Below the pieces are notes generated by a model. That model had not been told where the DNA came from. It saw only the letters and a program-made list of their open reading frames with translations, and ran no database searches. Positions 46,247-57,487 of a stretch of 64,000 nt of DNA are shown in pieces. The stretch comes from Orobanche coerulescens (Eukaryota > Streptophyta > Magnoliopsida > Lamiales > Orobanchaceae), in assembly GCA_033398695.1 (NCBI GenBank), contig CM065806.1:38527001-38591000 (forward strand), given 5' to 3'. How positions within the stretch are numbered: position 1 is the first letter of the stretch; the number at the start of each line of letters is the position of its first letter. The position numbers and the translations under genes are program-made.

Positions 46247-47000
46247 ATGCGACCTTCCTACTTCAAGATGGAGAGAGTCGTCGTGAATGCACGGGAGAGA
46301 CAGGCGGACCGAAACCCGAGAAATAATCACTGGCCGGGAAATCGTGCCCGTGACTCGCTCGATCGAGAAGATGTACGGGTTGATCCACTAACTTTTATGT
46401 GCCATGATGACCCATGTGCAGTTGCTCAATCATCATTGCGCCACTGACCGGATTAATCGAGAGAACTCTCCCGTATGAGCCAGCTGCTAAGGAAAGTGCT
46501 GAACAACAACCTTCATTTGTCAGCAAGAAATCAACGAAGCGTAATCAATCCAAGGCGGTCCAATAACCTTCAAGAAGCCTCGTGTGAGTCCTATCGTTTC
46601 GAGCGACCTCCTACGGCGCATAATCGACGGATCTCATTCCCGAGCGCCGCTCGCCATCACTGTTTCAATTGTGGAACGCCGGGTCATTTCAGCACCGAGT
46701 GTCAAACCGTCTATCATGTGCTATAATTGTGGGAATTTTGGGCATAAGGCCCGTTTTTGCCGAAAGGACTCAAGTCGCTCGCGGCATCTCAGCCCCAAGC
46801 AACCAGCGTTTGAATCGATCGCTTTGTCATCGTCGTTTAAGACAATGGAAGCAAATAGAGTTGGAGCTCGTATTTATCAGACGGGAGCGTCCGGTTCGGG
46901 GACCGGCAAGTCCCAGATTCATATGATGAGGAGGATCGATGATCTGGTGGCCCGAATGATTTCAGGTATACTCGTAATTTTATTTCAACTTGTGTGTACC
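46247..47000 (+). pseudogene. gag: Chromovirus gag remnant with two zinc knuckles
   Basis: Only the C-terminal part of gag is recognisable. One frame has CFNCGTPGHFSTEC and the next frame CYNCGNFGHKARFC, both CCHC knuckles with all ligands, so a frameshift lies between them (about 46700). The capsid core is not found. A protease-like DAGTPHSF (usual form D-S-G-A) follows near 47002. Confidence 0.8.
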
Positions 47001-47304
47001 TTTTGATGCTGGTACACCGCATTCATTCATTTTCGAATCATGCTTGAATAGACTTAATTCGGGATAGTCCTACTTAATGACCGCGATTGGTTAATGGATC
47101 TAATCGTGGTGAATTTATCTTAGGACGATGTAATTTCGGTATTAGTTGGTTTAACCGTCTTGATACTATCCTCAGTATTTGTTAGCGTTTGGTCGCTATC
47201 TTTCCGTCGTTAGTTGTCGAATGTGTGCTTCAGGGAAGTAATCCCCGTTGTTCCAGTAGAATTTCTATTATGGCGGAAGCAGAGAAATTCCGCAATCGAA
47301 CTAT

Positions 47305-47690
47305 CCAATCATTCATTGTATCATTTCCATCGATTGGTTTTTTTTAGACAATCGAGTCATTCAATCATTCATTGTATCATTTCCATCGATTGGCTTTTCT
47401 AAGACAATCGAGTCATTCAATCATTCATTGTATCATTTTCATCGATTGGCCTTTCTAAGGCAATCGAGTTATTCAATCATTCATTGTATTATTTTCATCG
47501 ATTGTCCTTTCAAAGGCAATCGAGTTATTCAAACATTCATTGTATCATCTTCATCGATTGGCCTTTCTAAGGCAATCGAGTTGTTCAATCATTATTGGTA
47601 TCTCTTTTTATCGATTGACCATTCTAGGGCAATCGAAATGTTCAATCATTCGTGGTATCATTGTCATCGATTGACGATGTATTTCCAGAC
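47305..47690 (+). repeat. 56-bp tandem array, 7 units, each with a hairpin
   Basis: The CATCGATTG anchor recurs at 47328, 47384, 47440, 47496, 47552, 47609 and 47665, a period of 56-57 bp. Most units contain TCGATTG-x-CCTT, a TCT loop and AAGG-CAATCGA, a stem of about 11 bp. It lies between protease and reverse-transcriptase remnants. As 56 is not a multiple of 3, it cannot encode a uniform peptide repeat. Confidence 0.93.
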
Positions 47691-47769
47691 GAGTTATCTA
47701 GTTGCCTTCACATAGATTAGGGGAATTCAGGAGTGAGTGGGAGCCGGTACGTCCCATTTATCGATGGTA

Positions 47770-48480
47770 CCGTGTCGGATGGCCCCGACCGAAATGCGAG
47801 AGTTGAAGAATCAACTTGAGGAATTGTTCGAGAAAGGTTAGATCCAACCGAGTACGTCCCCGTGGGGAGCACCAGTGCTGTTTGTCAAGAAGAATGATAG
47901 TTCTTTTCGCTTGTGTATCGATTACCAGGAGTTGAACAGGGTGATGATCAAGAGTAGTATCCTTTACCCCGTATTGATGATCTTTTAGATCAATTTCAGG
48001 GAGCCTCAGTATTTTCCAGGATCGACTTAAGATCTGGATATCACCAGTTGCGGATTCGAGAGTCGGATATCGCGAGGACAGCGTTTCATACACGCTATGG
48101 TCGTTATGAGTTCGTAGTTATGCCGTTCGGGCTAACTATTACACCTGTGGTATTCATGGGGGGTAATGAATCGGGTTTTCATCGATTTTTTTTGGGATCA
48201 GTTTGTTGTTGTCTTCATCGAAGACATTTTGATTTATTCTCGTAGCCGAGAGGAATACGAGGTTCATCTTCATCAGGTTCTCGACGTGTTGAGACGAGAG
48301 CAACTTTATGGAAAGTTTTCCAAATATGAGTTCTGGAGGTCCGAAGTGACTTTCTCGGACATGTAATTTCATCTGACAGAGTTCGTGTCGACCCTCAGAA
48401 GTCGGAGATTATCCGAGATTGGCGACCTCCGAAAGATATTAAGTAAATCCGATGTTTCCTCGGATTAGTTGGTCAATTAT
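47770..48480 (+). pseudogene. pol: Chromovirus reverse transcriptase
   Basis: Pieces read [53 protein letters not shown] and FIEDILIYS at 48214-48240. The catalytic box of gypsy elements is F-V/I-D-D, and here the first Asp is Glu. Several stops (47839, 47970s, 48364) and frame changes are present, so it is inactive. Sequence breaks off near 48480 inside the reverse transcriptase-RNase H junction. Confidence 0.88.
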
Positions 48481-48768
48481 CCAACCCACGACCTGGAGCT
48501 AGCAGCCATGGTTTTCGCGTTGGGGATTTGGCGTCGTTACCTTTATGGCGTCACCTTTCAGTTATTCACCAATCACAAGAGTTGAAGTATATATTTACTC
48601 AGAAGGAGTTAAATATGCGACAGAGGCGGTGGTTAGAACTAATCAAGGATTATGATATTGAGATCCTTTACCACCCGGGCAAGGCGAACGTTGTCGCCGA
48701 CGCCTTGAGTCGTAAGTCCGTTCAGGAGCAGATGCTTGCTCGTTTAACAATTCAGAAGGAGCTCCAAT
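48481..48768 (+). pseudogene. pol: Chromovirus RNase H C-terminal part
   Basis: It resumes at [16 protein letters not shown] and continues [14 protein letters not shown] and YHPGKANVVADALSRK to 48768. The preceding part, with the first catalytic Asp and the TDAS-type motif, is missing, so a deletion of roughly 100 codons joins it to reverse transcriptase. Confidence 0.85.
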
Positions 48769-48827
48769 AGGAATTCCTTAGACCCGAGATCGAGGTCTGG
48801 CTTCAGCTAGTTCAGGGACAGCTTTTT

Positions 48828-49850
48828 TTATGTTAGAGATTTCATCGTCACTTGAGGAGGTAATCAGAGAGAATCAGAGTTCAGACCCTTCATTGTTGCG
48901 CATCCGTGAAGATGTGGCTCAGGAGAAAGCCCCTGGATTCGTGATCCACGAGGATGGACTTTTGAAATTTAAGAATCGTATGTGTGTACCGGCGAATGAC
49001 GAGTTGAAAAACTCTATTTTGAGAGAAGCTCATGCTACCCCTTATTCTGTTCACCCGGGGTCTAGCAAGATGTATAAAGACTTGAAACAAAATTACTGGT
49101 GGAGTAATATGAAGCGAGAAGTCGCAGAATTCGTTTCGAGATGCTTAACCTGTCAACAAGTTAAGATTGAACATCAGCGACCGGCGAGTATGTTGATACC
49201 GCTCCCTATTCCAGAATGGAAGTGGGAAGACATTTCTATGGAATTCATCACAAATTGCCGACGAGTCGTCGTGGCATGAATACGATCTGAGCGATCGCGG
49301 ACTGCTTTACTAATTTAGCTCATTTCCTTGAAATCAAGGATATGTGGAGTCCCAAGAGACTGGCCCAGTTGTTCATCAAGGAGATAGTAAGACTGCACGG
49401 TACTCCTAAGAGTATCGTTTCCGATCGTGACGGACGATTTGTGTCTCATTTTTGGAAATCAGTTCATCGTGCTATGGGAACTCAGCTCAATCTCAGTACC
49501 GCCTTTCATCCTCAGTCCGACGGACAATCAGAGAGAACTATTCAGACATTAGAGGACATGTTGAGAGCTTGCGTCCTCGATTGGAAGGACGATTGGGAAG
49601 CCCAACTACCGTTGATCGAGTTCACGTATAATAATAGTTGGCATGCCTCCATTAAGATGGCACCTTACGAGGCCTTGTACGGTCGTCGTTGTCGATCTCC
49701 TTTGTGTTGGGATGACTTGTCAGAATCAATCGGCACCGATCCCGATATGCTTATAGCCGCCCGGGAGAAGGTAGCTTTGATCAAGAGTCGTATGTTGACA
49801 ACTCAGAGTCGATAGAAATCATATGCAGATAATCTTCGTCGACCACTAGA
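48828..49850 (+). pseudogene. pol: Chromovirus integrase
   Basis: The zinc domain HATPYSVHPG...CLTCQQVK (HHCC) at about 49028-49163 is followed by a stop at 49278. The catalytic core then reads KSIVSDRDGRFVSHFW (second D) and HPQSDGQSERTIQTLED (E). The region of the first D (VIADCF) is disrupted by frame change. A TAG at 49813-49815 follows. Confidence 0.88.
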
Positions 49851-50283
49851 GTTCGAGACGGGTGACCATGTTTTGGTCAAGGTAACCCCGAGTCGAGGTA
49901 TTTTTTTTTGTTTCGGAAAACGGGGGAAGTTGAGCCCAAGATTCATTGGACCATTTGAAATTTTGGATTGAGTAGGCGAGTTAGCTTATCGATTGACTTT
50001 ACCTCCGGCTTTGAGAAGGATTCATAATGTGTTTCACGTCTCTCAGTTGCGGAAGTATGTTGCCGACCCGAGTCACATACTTCAATTCGACGAAATCGAG
50101 ATCGCGGATGATCATTCGTACGAGGAGCGTCCTGTACGAGTGTTGGAGCGGCGAATCAAATAGTTGAAGAATAAGTCGATTCCTTTGGTCAAGATTCAGT
50201 GGTCTAGACACGGAGTCGAAGAGGCTACTTGGAAAACCGAGGATAGTATGCGGGAGAGTTATCCCGAGTTGTTTGACCCTTAG
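49851..50283 (+). pseudogene. pol: Chromovirus integrase tail and chromodomain
   Basis: The C-terminal GPFEILD and NVFHVSQLRKYV motifs (GPY/F module) are followed by VKIQWSRHGVEEATWKTE, the conserved end of a plant chromovirus chromodomain that targets integration to heterochromatin. Stops occur near 49969 and 50161. The pol stop TAG is at 50281-50283. Confidence 0.85.
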
Positions 50284-50317
50284 TTTCGGGGACGAAACTC
50301 TTTTAAGGGGGGGTGTA
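50284..50317 (+). promoter_or_regulatory. Polypurine tract region
   Basis: GGGGACGAAACTC followed by TTTTAAGGGGGGG just before the 3' LTR, a conserved layout of plant gypsy elements. Confidence 0.9.
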
Positions 50318-52652
50318 TGTAATACCCGGTTGTAATTCAGTCATTATCATTCAGTAATTTCATTCGGTGATTTTCACTCAGTGGATTTTCACTCAAGTAT
50401 AATCATTCATCAATCATGTTCATTCACCGTGTTCACCGTTCGGAAAAACTTCGAGTTGTGTATCGTTATTGTTCATTGTTTCAACTTTCCTCATATGAGT
50501 TCGACTTTGTTAGATCACCATTAATTTTTGGTAACTCCAAAAATTCTAAATCTTTGCAATATTATAGATCATCGAGTTAGCTTTCCAATGGTTCAAACGG
50601 TGAGTCAATCGGAGTCCGGACGAGAGAGTTATGGTCATTTTAGCTCAACCGCTTTTCGATTATTGGCGTCATCGCCGAGCGAACTCGCCGTGTCGTCCGA
50701 CACGCCCGGCCGCATTTCGTCCGGAAAATGCCGAAGTGTACGCCTCAGACCCGACCGTGTCGCCTGCACGGCCGAGTCGAACCCTTCCGGATAAGCGTAA
50801 TCGTCGCCTAACACGCCCGACCGTCGCCCGCACGGCCGAGTCATGCCGAAGTCGCCGGACGAAGTCATCGTCGAAGGCCCCGCGCCGCGTGTCAGCGAGA
50901 CACGGTCGAGTCCTCGCTGCCACTGTCGGCCGGTATGCGACACGACCGTGCCGATCGGCACGGCCGTGTCCGGCAGCGATCAACTCCTTAAATTCGCTTT
51001 TTTCAAAGATTTCGCCATTTCTCCCCCTTTTCTTCACCTTCAACCGAGAGAGGAAGCTTGAGGGAGGGTTTTTCCTTCACAAATCATTTGAGTATTTGAT
51101 TTTCTTCATCTCCTTTTGATCGTGAAGCCCGGATAATCGACCTAACGCGTGTTCTTCGGATTAAAGCACTTGGATCATCAAGAGGTAATTCCTTCAACAC
51201 TTTGGACTTCGATTTTGTGTTGAGATATGATGTTTTGGACGTTATAATCATGTTATATGAAGGAATATGTATATGATTATGAGTTTGTATAAGGATTCAT
51301 TGGATTATTGAGAGATTATTCAAGAACACCTTGAATATCGAGTTGGAATTGGGGATTTTCGACTAATTGTTGTTATAATCACATTTTTGGATATTCATAA
51401 CGGATTATTGATTGTATTGGAGATGTTTTGTTGGTTTAAAACACTTCTTGGAGATTTTGATATTGGTATATCGAGGTTTGATTGTAAACAATCGGAGTTT
51501 GGATACAACGTGTTTGATTTAATGCCTCTATGGACTTGGTCTAGTCGTATCGACGTTTTGAGTTCGTTATATTCGTGTTTAATTCGTGTATTGATCGGAT
51601 TGTTGGTAATTGTATTGAATTAAGGTTGTTCGAGCGACCGATATCTCAATTAGGACGTTGTTCGTGGAAGGATAATTGTCATCGGTATTTTGTAAGTTAA
51701 TTCTTACTCGGTTAAAAGGATATTCATGCCTTTTGTTGTTGTTCATTCATAATCATAACTCATTCATCATTATATTAATCGGATCAAAACTTCTTGTTAT
51801 CAATTAATCATTTCAGTCATAAGGAACGACGGTTCCAATCTTTTCATTGAGCTGTCATTTATTTCATTACCATTCCATCTCGGTGAGTCATTATTCATTT
51901 TCGATGTCACTTTTGTTATAACGTGGCATTCCGGGTCATACTGGCGTGCCGGTTGGTATGTGTAGGATTTTCATGTCGGGCACATTATGGTCGTGTGTTG
52001 GTTGTTGGCCTCACATTGGACTGTGCACACGAGTCAATGTGTCTTGTGAGACTGATTAGGTACAAGACCACGCGTGTATTGATCGTTGGTGGCTTGTGCA
52101 CGGACACATTTCCATCCCGGGCGTAGTGTGGCGCCACCCTTTGAGCCGTACTGTTAGTTGATTCATATAACATGTTTGATTGCGTATGTTTCGACAGGAT
52201 ATTTCATAATTTCAGATATAATCATGATTGTGTATTTTCAACTCTTGAGGATTGTTATTCTTTATGGCCGGCCCGTTTGGGGATTTTGTTTTTCAGGTCA
52301 TGGCAAGGCAAACGCACGGGAATAGCATGTTGATGTCGAGGAGTCCTAGTGATACTAGTAGGGGGCCCCGATCTTTCAGTTATTCATGTTATTGTCCTTT
52401 ATTTTTCCGCTGCAGACTTTCATTTGAATACTCCGTTTCATTCAGTGTTGTGTATTTTATCTTCATATAAAATACACTAGTATTCGGTATTGTCCTGGTG
52501 TGTTGTAACTAAACTCATCATCGGAGTAATTATTGCTGTAATGTAGTTCGGTACTACATTTATCTTGTGTAATTCATTCATTTTCATTTGCCTGGTGGGT
52601 ACCAGTTGGGGATCTACGGCACTGTAATATCCGCCTAGTTTGGGGTGTTACA
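50318..52652 (+). repeat. Chromovirus 3' LTR
   Basis: 2335 bp. From about 51058 onward it differs from the 5' LTR at few positions. Between 50616 and 50990 it differs by many small indels. It ends GGGGTGTTACA before ATTAC. Confidence 0.95.
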
Positions 52653-55639
52653 ATTACAGCGCCGTAGACTCTCTCCATGAGGATCTACCAGGCTAAATAC
52701 AGAAACACCACAATACAATACATACCGACATGGGTAATTAACAGACCATTAGACCGATTTGGTCTTTTGCCACCACATACACATCAACCATACATTACTC
52801 TTTCTCGAAACTCATACCCACGCAGGGGTTAACATAAATCAACGTTCCCACATAGGGAAAAATAAACACAACGGAAGGACAAAACAAGACATCACCAAAT
52901 ACTCAACAACAGTCTTCATGTGATTAGTATCGCCGTCTTCCATCATCCTTCGTAACGATCCTGTGAATTGCTCCCCAGCAACCTGCAAGTACCTGGATGC
53001 AAAACAGACATCCACCCCCCGAATACTCGAGGGTGAGCAAAACTCCACTATTTTGCTAGTGCAAGTATAAATACAAGGATGAGCCATACATATCATACTC
53101 CAACAACACAGAAATCGTGAATATACTTCCCGAGATAATTCACTTGATCAGAACAGTTTGAATTATGAAAGATAGGAATAAAATCATTTTACATCTTACA
53201 AACATTTTACGATCTCGGGAGTTTTGAAAGCATTTGGGGTTTAAGAATTTTCATGCCTTTCGAAACACTTAGGGACACCGCCCAAAAATCATTTATTTCA
53301 AAATACGATTCCGATAACAAAATACGGGGTCCACGACCCAATCATAACATTCCAACCACAAGCACGGGGGTCCGTTAATCAACTTATTCACATCACATAC
53401 TCACAAGAATAACCCGACATAAACTACACCGTGTCAAACATTACCATGGCAACAGTCTCACAGAACGACAATAGAGAGCACAACTTTGCAACTTGACCAT
53501 ACGGTCGAACTCAACACACCACAGAGCTACAATACACAGAGCAATCATAGGACTCACATACCCATACCAATTTATCACAGTCAAGGGACAAATCACACAC
53601 AACACATTTATCGGTGCCATTACAGCCAAGTACGATACCATTTGGACTGCCATTCTAATCAGACGAAATATGCGCCAAAAATCACAGTTCTCAAACAACA
53701 CATTTCAAAGTTAACCATTGGTACGAGACTCACGGCCGTCGTACCCCGCAGAGCCCCGTCGGACATCCCTGGGTGGTTAAACCTCGTTCGCGATACGCAT
53801 ACACACGGCAATACGTATCCCTAGAGGCCCCGTCAGACCGTCCCTAGGTGAACATACACATATCATCTACAACGCCACGAGAAGCCATAATTCGAATACT
53901 AGAATATGCATACAAATGCTAGGTACTTCGCTAGAATGGCCGCTTTAGTCGACGTATACTCACAACTAATGTCACACAATCACAAGCAATTACCAATACC
54001 AAACAACACCAAGCGCCACAACCTCCTTACGAAGGAATAACAACAAATATCACAAAACGTCACATATTCACCGAATAATTACACATATCAATACACAATC
54101 CTCGACAAATAATTACGGTCTACTAAATTCACTAAATATGTTTAACATCTTCCAACATACGAAACTAACGCACATATTCAGAAAGCACATTAATCCCCGA
54201 AGCATACGAGTTATCTTTTGAAAGACAACAATTATCGAGAACATACCGATCTTTTTAAAAGTTCATTAAAACATTCGGATTGCACATAAAATCATTTATC
54301 AATGATTCCGTCTACGAAACATGAAAAGTATGGGCAACATACTTGCCTCGATATCACGAGCACGGAACCACGAACGGACACGGCTCAACCGGGAAGCTTT
54401 GGAATGCCCGATGTTATCGAAAAGGAAGACGACAATGAACGGAAGGGTTCAACAAGGTTTCTTCGCAAGAAACTAGACCCTAACATCATATAATTAATTA
54501 ATCAATGATCATACGAGGAAGAATAATCATAGAACGTCCGAAAATCCCTCTATGACATTCTACCGGACACCTTCAAGGCGTCGATCAAGAACTCGACCAA
54601 AACAACGAATCGATACGATCCAACCATGGAATAATAAGAGAAACGATATAATACATCTAAATAATCATAAACCCATCACAATCCTAAGTTAAATCGGATT
54701 AAACGGACGAAATCAACCAAAATACCCAAATTCCCCAAAACTAGATTTCTAGCAAATCTGACCTGATTCGCTCGATCAAGGGATGTTATAGGATGGATGA
54801 TTGATGATATGAACTCCAAGACTTCATGGATTTGTTGTATGACAACATGTCTCCACGCCCAAGAAGTCTCCAGCCGCGGAAGAGGAAGAATGAAGTGAGA
54901 AAATGTGTGAAAAACCCGTCTGCAGGGCCTTAAATAGGCTGCCTGCCGGCCGAGTTACGTATGTAACCGGCCAAGGGCTTACGTACGTAACCGGCCATGG
55001 CCGAGACACTGCCCAAAAATGCCGGCATCCTTACGTACGTAACTGGACAAGGGTTACATACGTAACCGGCCTTACGTACATAACTGCCGAGCACTACCGG
55101 CCGTAACTCGGCCAGTCGGCCCGGGCCCAGACTGCCCGGCCATGACTCGGCCGGGGCCAACTCCGACGACCCGAACCTGAATACGAATCGAAGATACGGT
55201 AACGAAGTACTCGCAAAGACGAATCCAAGCGCAAAGAGAACACACGATTCCGATCACCTGAAGACTCTAAATTCGACAATGGAACGTAATTACCCCAAAC
55301 TTTGGGAAATTACGAAAACGACCCAAAACATCCGAAATACGAGATACACAATCGAAACACCAAGACAAAGCTTGCAACATGAATAATAACATTAAATGAA
55401 CTTACAACAAACTCGAAACAACAGTTTCAGAAGAGATTCGCAAGAATCGAACTCAAGTGCGGAAAAGCCGCTTAAGAACATGGAATTCAACAAAACGACA
55501 CCGAAACGAACTCGGATGACAAAAAGTGCAGAATTAAATATTCTCGGAATGACGAAAAGGTCATGAGCGAGTCAACAAAACGGACTTCCGCCGAAAAAAT
55601 AAAATTACCAAAATCCGAAATTGCGGGTATTACAGGACC

Positions 55640-56460
55640 TTTCGGCGGGTCTGTCGGTAGGTGAGAGACTGTCCTTGTCACCCATAGCTGGTTATGGGCT
55701 GGAGTCAAAAAGCCTTTTTCTGCGGCGCCTTTTGCGGATCTGCACGTGGGTCTTCATCCCGATATCAGTCTTCGTAGACTTGACGGATGTTGGCTTTACA
55801 CATGGCATAAAGTGGTCATCCTTGGTCGGGCACTAGGGGTCGATCGCTAGGTGCCAAGAGGCGATCGCACTGGACGTCGATCGCTTGGTACCTGGTCTCG
55901 ATCTAGAATCTTTGCCTGGTGAATCTGCCTTGGATTATTTGGGGCTGACTTTGGTCGCTCGGCCCTTGTGCTGATCGCCGCTGAGACATATTAATCGCCG
56001 CACAACAATTGCACCCCCAGCTCGCTCCGATGTTAAAGACGTGGGGTGAGGTGATTCTACTGGTGATTGCTTGAATTAGACGAGCGACTCATCACTTTTT
56101 ACGGAACAGACGATCGTCTTCTCGAGCGGACTGATTTTATTTGGACGACCTACTCTGTCGCTGAAAAGAGCGGGAAATGCAGGCTGACTTGAAATGTCAC
56201 TAGGGCACGTGCCGCGTTCCTGTTGGGGGAGTTCGATGGTTTGTCATACTTTGTCATTTGGCGTGCCCTCGAAATGATGCACACGCGGGTTTCGAGGGCG
56301 GCATTAAATGCGGATTTATCCGATCCTTGCGCTTCTGCCCTCGAGAATCTATTTATTTGACCAGAAGCCCCCCGCTTTCGCCTATAAAAGGGACTAGGGT
56401 TTCAGGGTTATAGCTTTATGCATTTCACCTGAGAAGAAAGTAGCGCCCGATTTCTCTGAA
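55640..56460 (+). promoter_or_regulatory. LTR-like promoter region with GCGATCGC boxes
   Basis: Copies of CGATCGC or its relatives lie at about 55839, 55862, 55879, 55974 and 56110. A TATA box follows at 56383 and a leader with a putative splice donor (GGTAAGAAC near 56500). It reads like the U3-R part of an LTR or another element's promoter. No coding frame is recognised in this part. Confidence 0.5.
56383..56390 (+). promoter_or_regulatory. TATA box of the 55.6-56.9 kb fragment
   Basis: TATAAAAG in CGCCTATAAAAGGGAC, about 270 bases downstream of the last GCGATCG-type box. Confidence 0.65.
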
Positions 56461-56551
56461 GATTTGAGTTGTCGAGCGCCGTTCGACTAGACTTTTTAGG
56501 TAAGAACAAAAGCCTTCTCTTTTTCCTTTTATTTTTCCGAAGATGTTCGGA

Positions 56552-56930
56552 GGAGTTTCAAAGGTCTTTGAGATGGGTAGCACCTCCACCGCCGGGAGTT
56601 CGACTGCTCGGGATGAAACCTCCGCGGAGTTTCATGTGTAGACATTCGTCGAGGCTATCCACGCCGGGATTGAACCTACCGAGGTTGAAGAACTTTTCAA
56701 CGAAGCTGACGCGGCCAGGTCGACAGAGGCGGAGCGGAAGCGCTAGCTGGCCGAAGAGGAGATGGCAATAAAAGCGTACTGGGAGCAAAACAGTGCGTTC
56801 GGCAAAGCATTTTCAGATTTTGCCGAGCTTATGGAGAGATTGGCCAGCCCACTCCCTAAGTTCGAATTTCGTGCATACTCGATCGCCCATCCTCATGAAC
56901 CTGAAAGGCGATCGCTGTTCCGGGCCGCGT
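56552..56930 (+). pseudogene. Unidentified retroelement-like ORF fragment
   Basis: From ATG 56552 a frame reads through a Ser/Thr-rich start, FVEAIHAGIEPTEVEELF and YWEQNSAFGKAFSDFAEL, broken by TAG at 56636 and 56743. It ends where the chromovirus LTR inserted at 56931. It is alpha-helical and acidic, like an N-terminal gag or accessory protein, but I do not recognise the family. Its own codons contain GCGATCGC (56908). Confidence 0.4.
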
Positions 56931-57487
56931 TGTAACACCCCAATTCACAACTGGGACATTACACGCCGTAGAACCCTCGTGAGGTCTACCAGGCTAACAC
57001 ATGACATATAAACCACAATGTAATCCTGAATGATGCACTCAAAAGTAAATAAGGCCGTGGCCTCGGCCAAAACATTTTTAACATAATATATGAACAGAGG
57101 TTAAATACCAATTTATTGCCCACGCAGGGGACTTAAACCAAGTTTCAAAATAGACAGTCTAACTTCAATACTCGACAGTGCAATGACAAAACATAAAAAT
57201 GCAGACTCGAGCCACATCATCAAGCCAGCCCATCCTTCGCGTGCGTGTCCCGTGCCTGCTCCTCAGCCCTCCCGGTACCTGAAATGCATAAGACGCATTT
57301 CCCCCATTTAAGGGGTTAGCATTCGAATAGCTAGTGCAAGTACACAATTACACAACATTATATACAAAAACTGTTTTACGCAATCATCTCAGTCAGAAAT
57401 CATTTGCCATAAATATTCCGGAATACTACATTGGCAATCAAATCAGTTTTCAATCATCACGATATCACAAAATCACAACTGGTATCC

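Larger units (their letters stand above)
43368..52652 (+). mobile_element. Chromovirus (Ty3/gypsy, Tekay-like), 9.3 kb, defective
   Basis: LTRs at 43368-45713 and 50318-52652 start TGTAATACCCGGTTG and end GGGGTGTTACA. An exact ATTAC duplication flanks it. The order gag zinc knuckles, protease, reverse transcriptase, RNase H, integrase, chromodomain defines a chromodomain-bearing gypsy element. Gag and pol are heavily broken, although the two LTRs remain very similar. Confidence 0.95.
39163..55634 (-). mobile_element. Large non-coding gypsy derivative with 3-kb LTRs (LARD-like), hosting a chromovirus
   Basis: The ends are TGTAACACCCCC and GGGTATTACA, with an exact 5-bp duplication GGACC (39158-39162 and 55635-55639). 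The 3' LTR is 39163-42181 and the internal region 42182-43335. The 5' LTR is 43336-55634, interrupted by a chromovirus at 43368-52652. After subtraction the element is about 7.2 kb. PBS and polypurine tract are present but no gag or pol, so it needed helper proteins. LTR ends resemble those of the nearby chromoviruses. Confidence 0.9.
43336..55634 (-). repeat. LARD-like element, 5' LTR (interrupted)
   Basis: Pieces 43336-43367 and 52653-55634, about 3.01 kb together. The break is a chromovirus inserted 32 bp from the LTR end with ATTAC duplicated (43363-43367 and 52653-52657). It matches the 3' LTR with dispersed substitutions and a few indels. Confidence 0.9.

Noticed and set aside
47428..47715. 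95-residue frame with repeated IHCIIFID-like units
   Set aside because: It reads through a 56-bp array whose length is not a multiple of three. The peptide repeat is not maintained.
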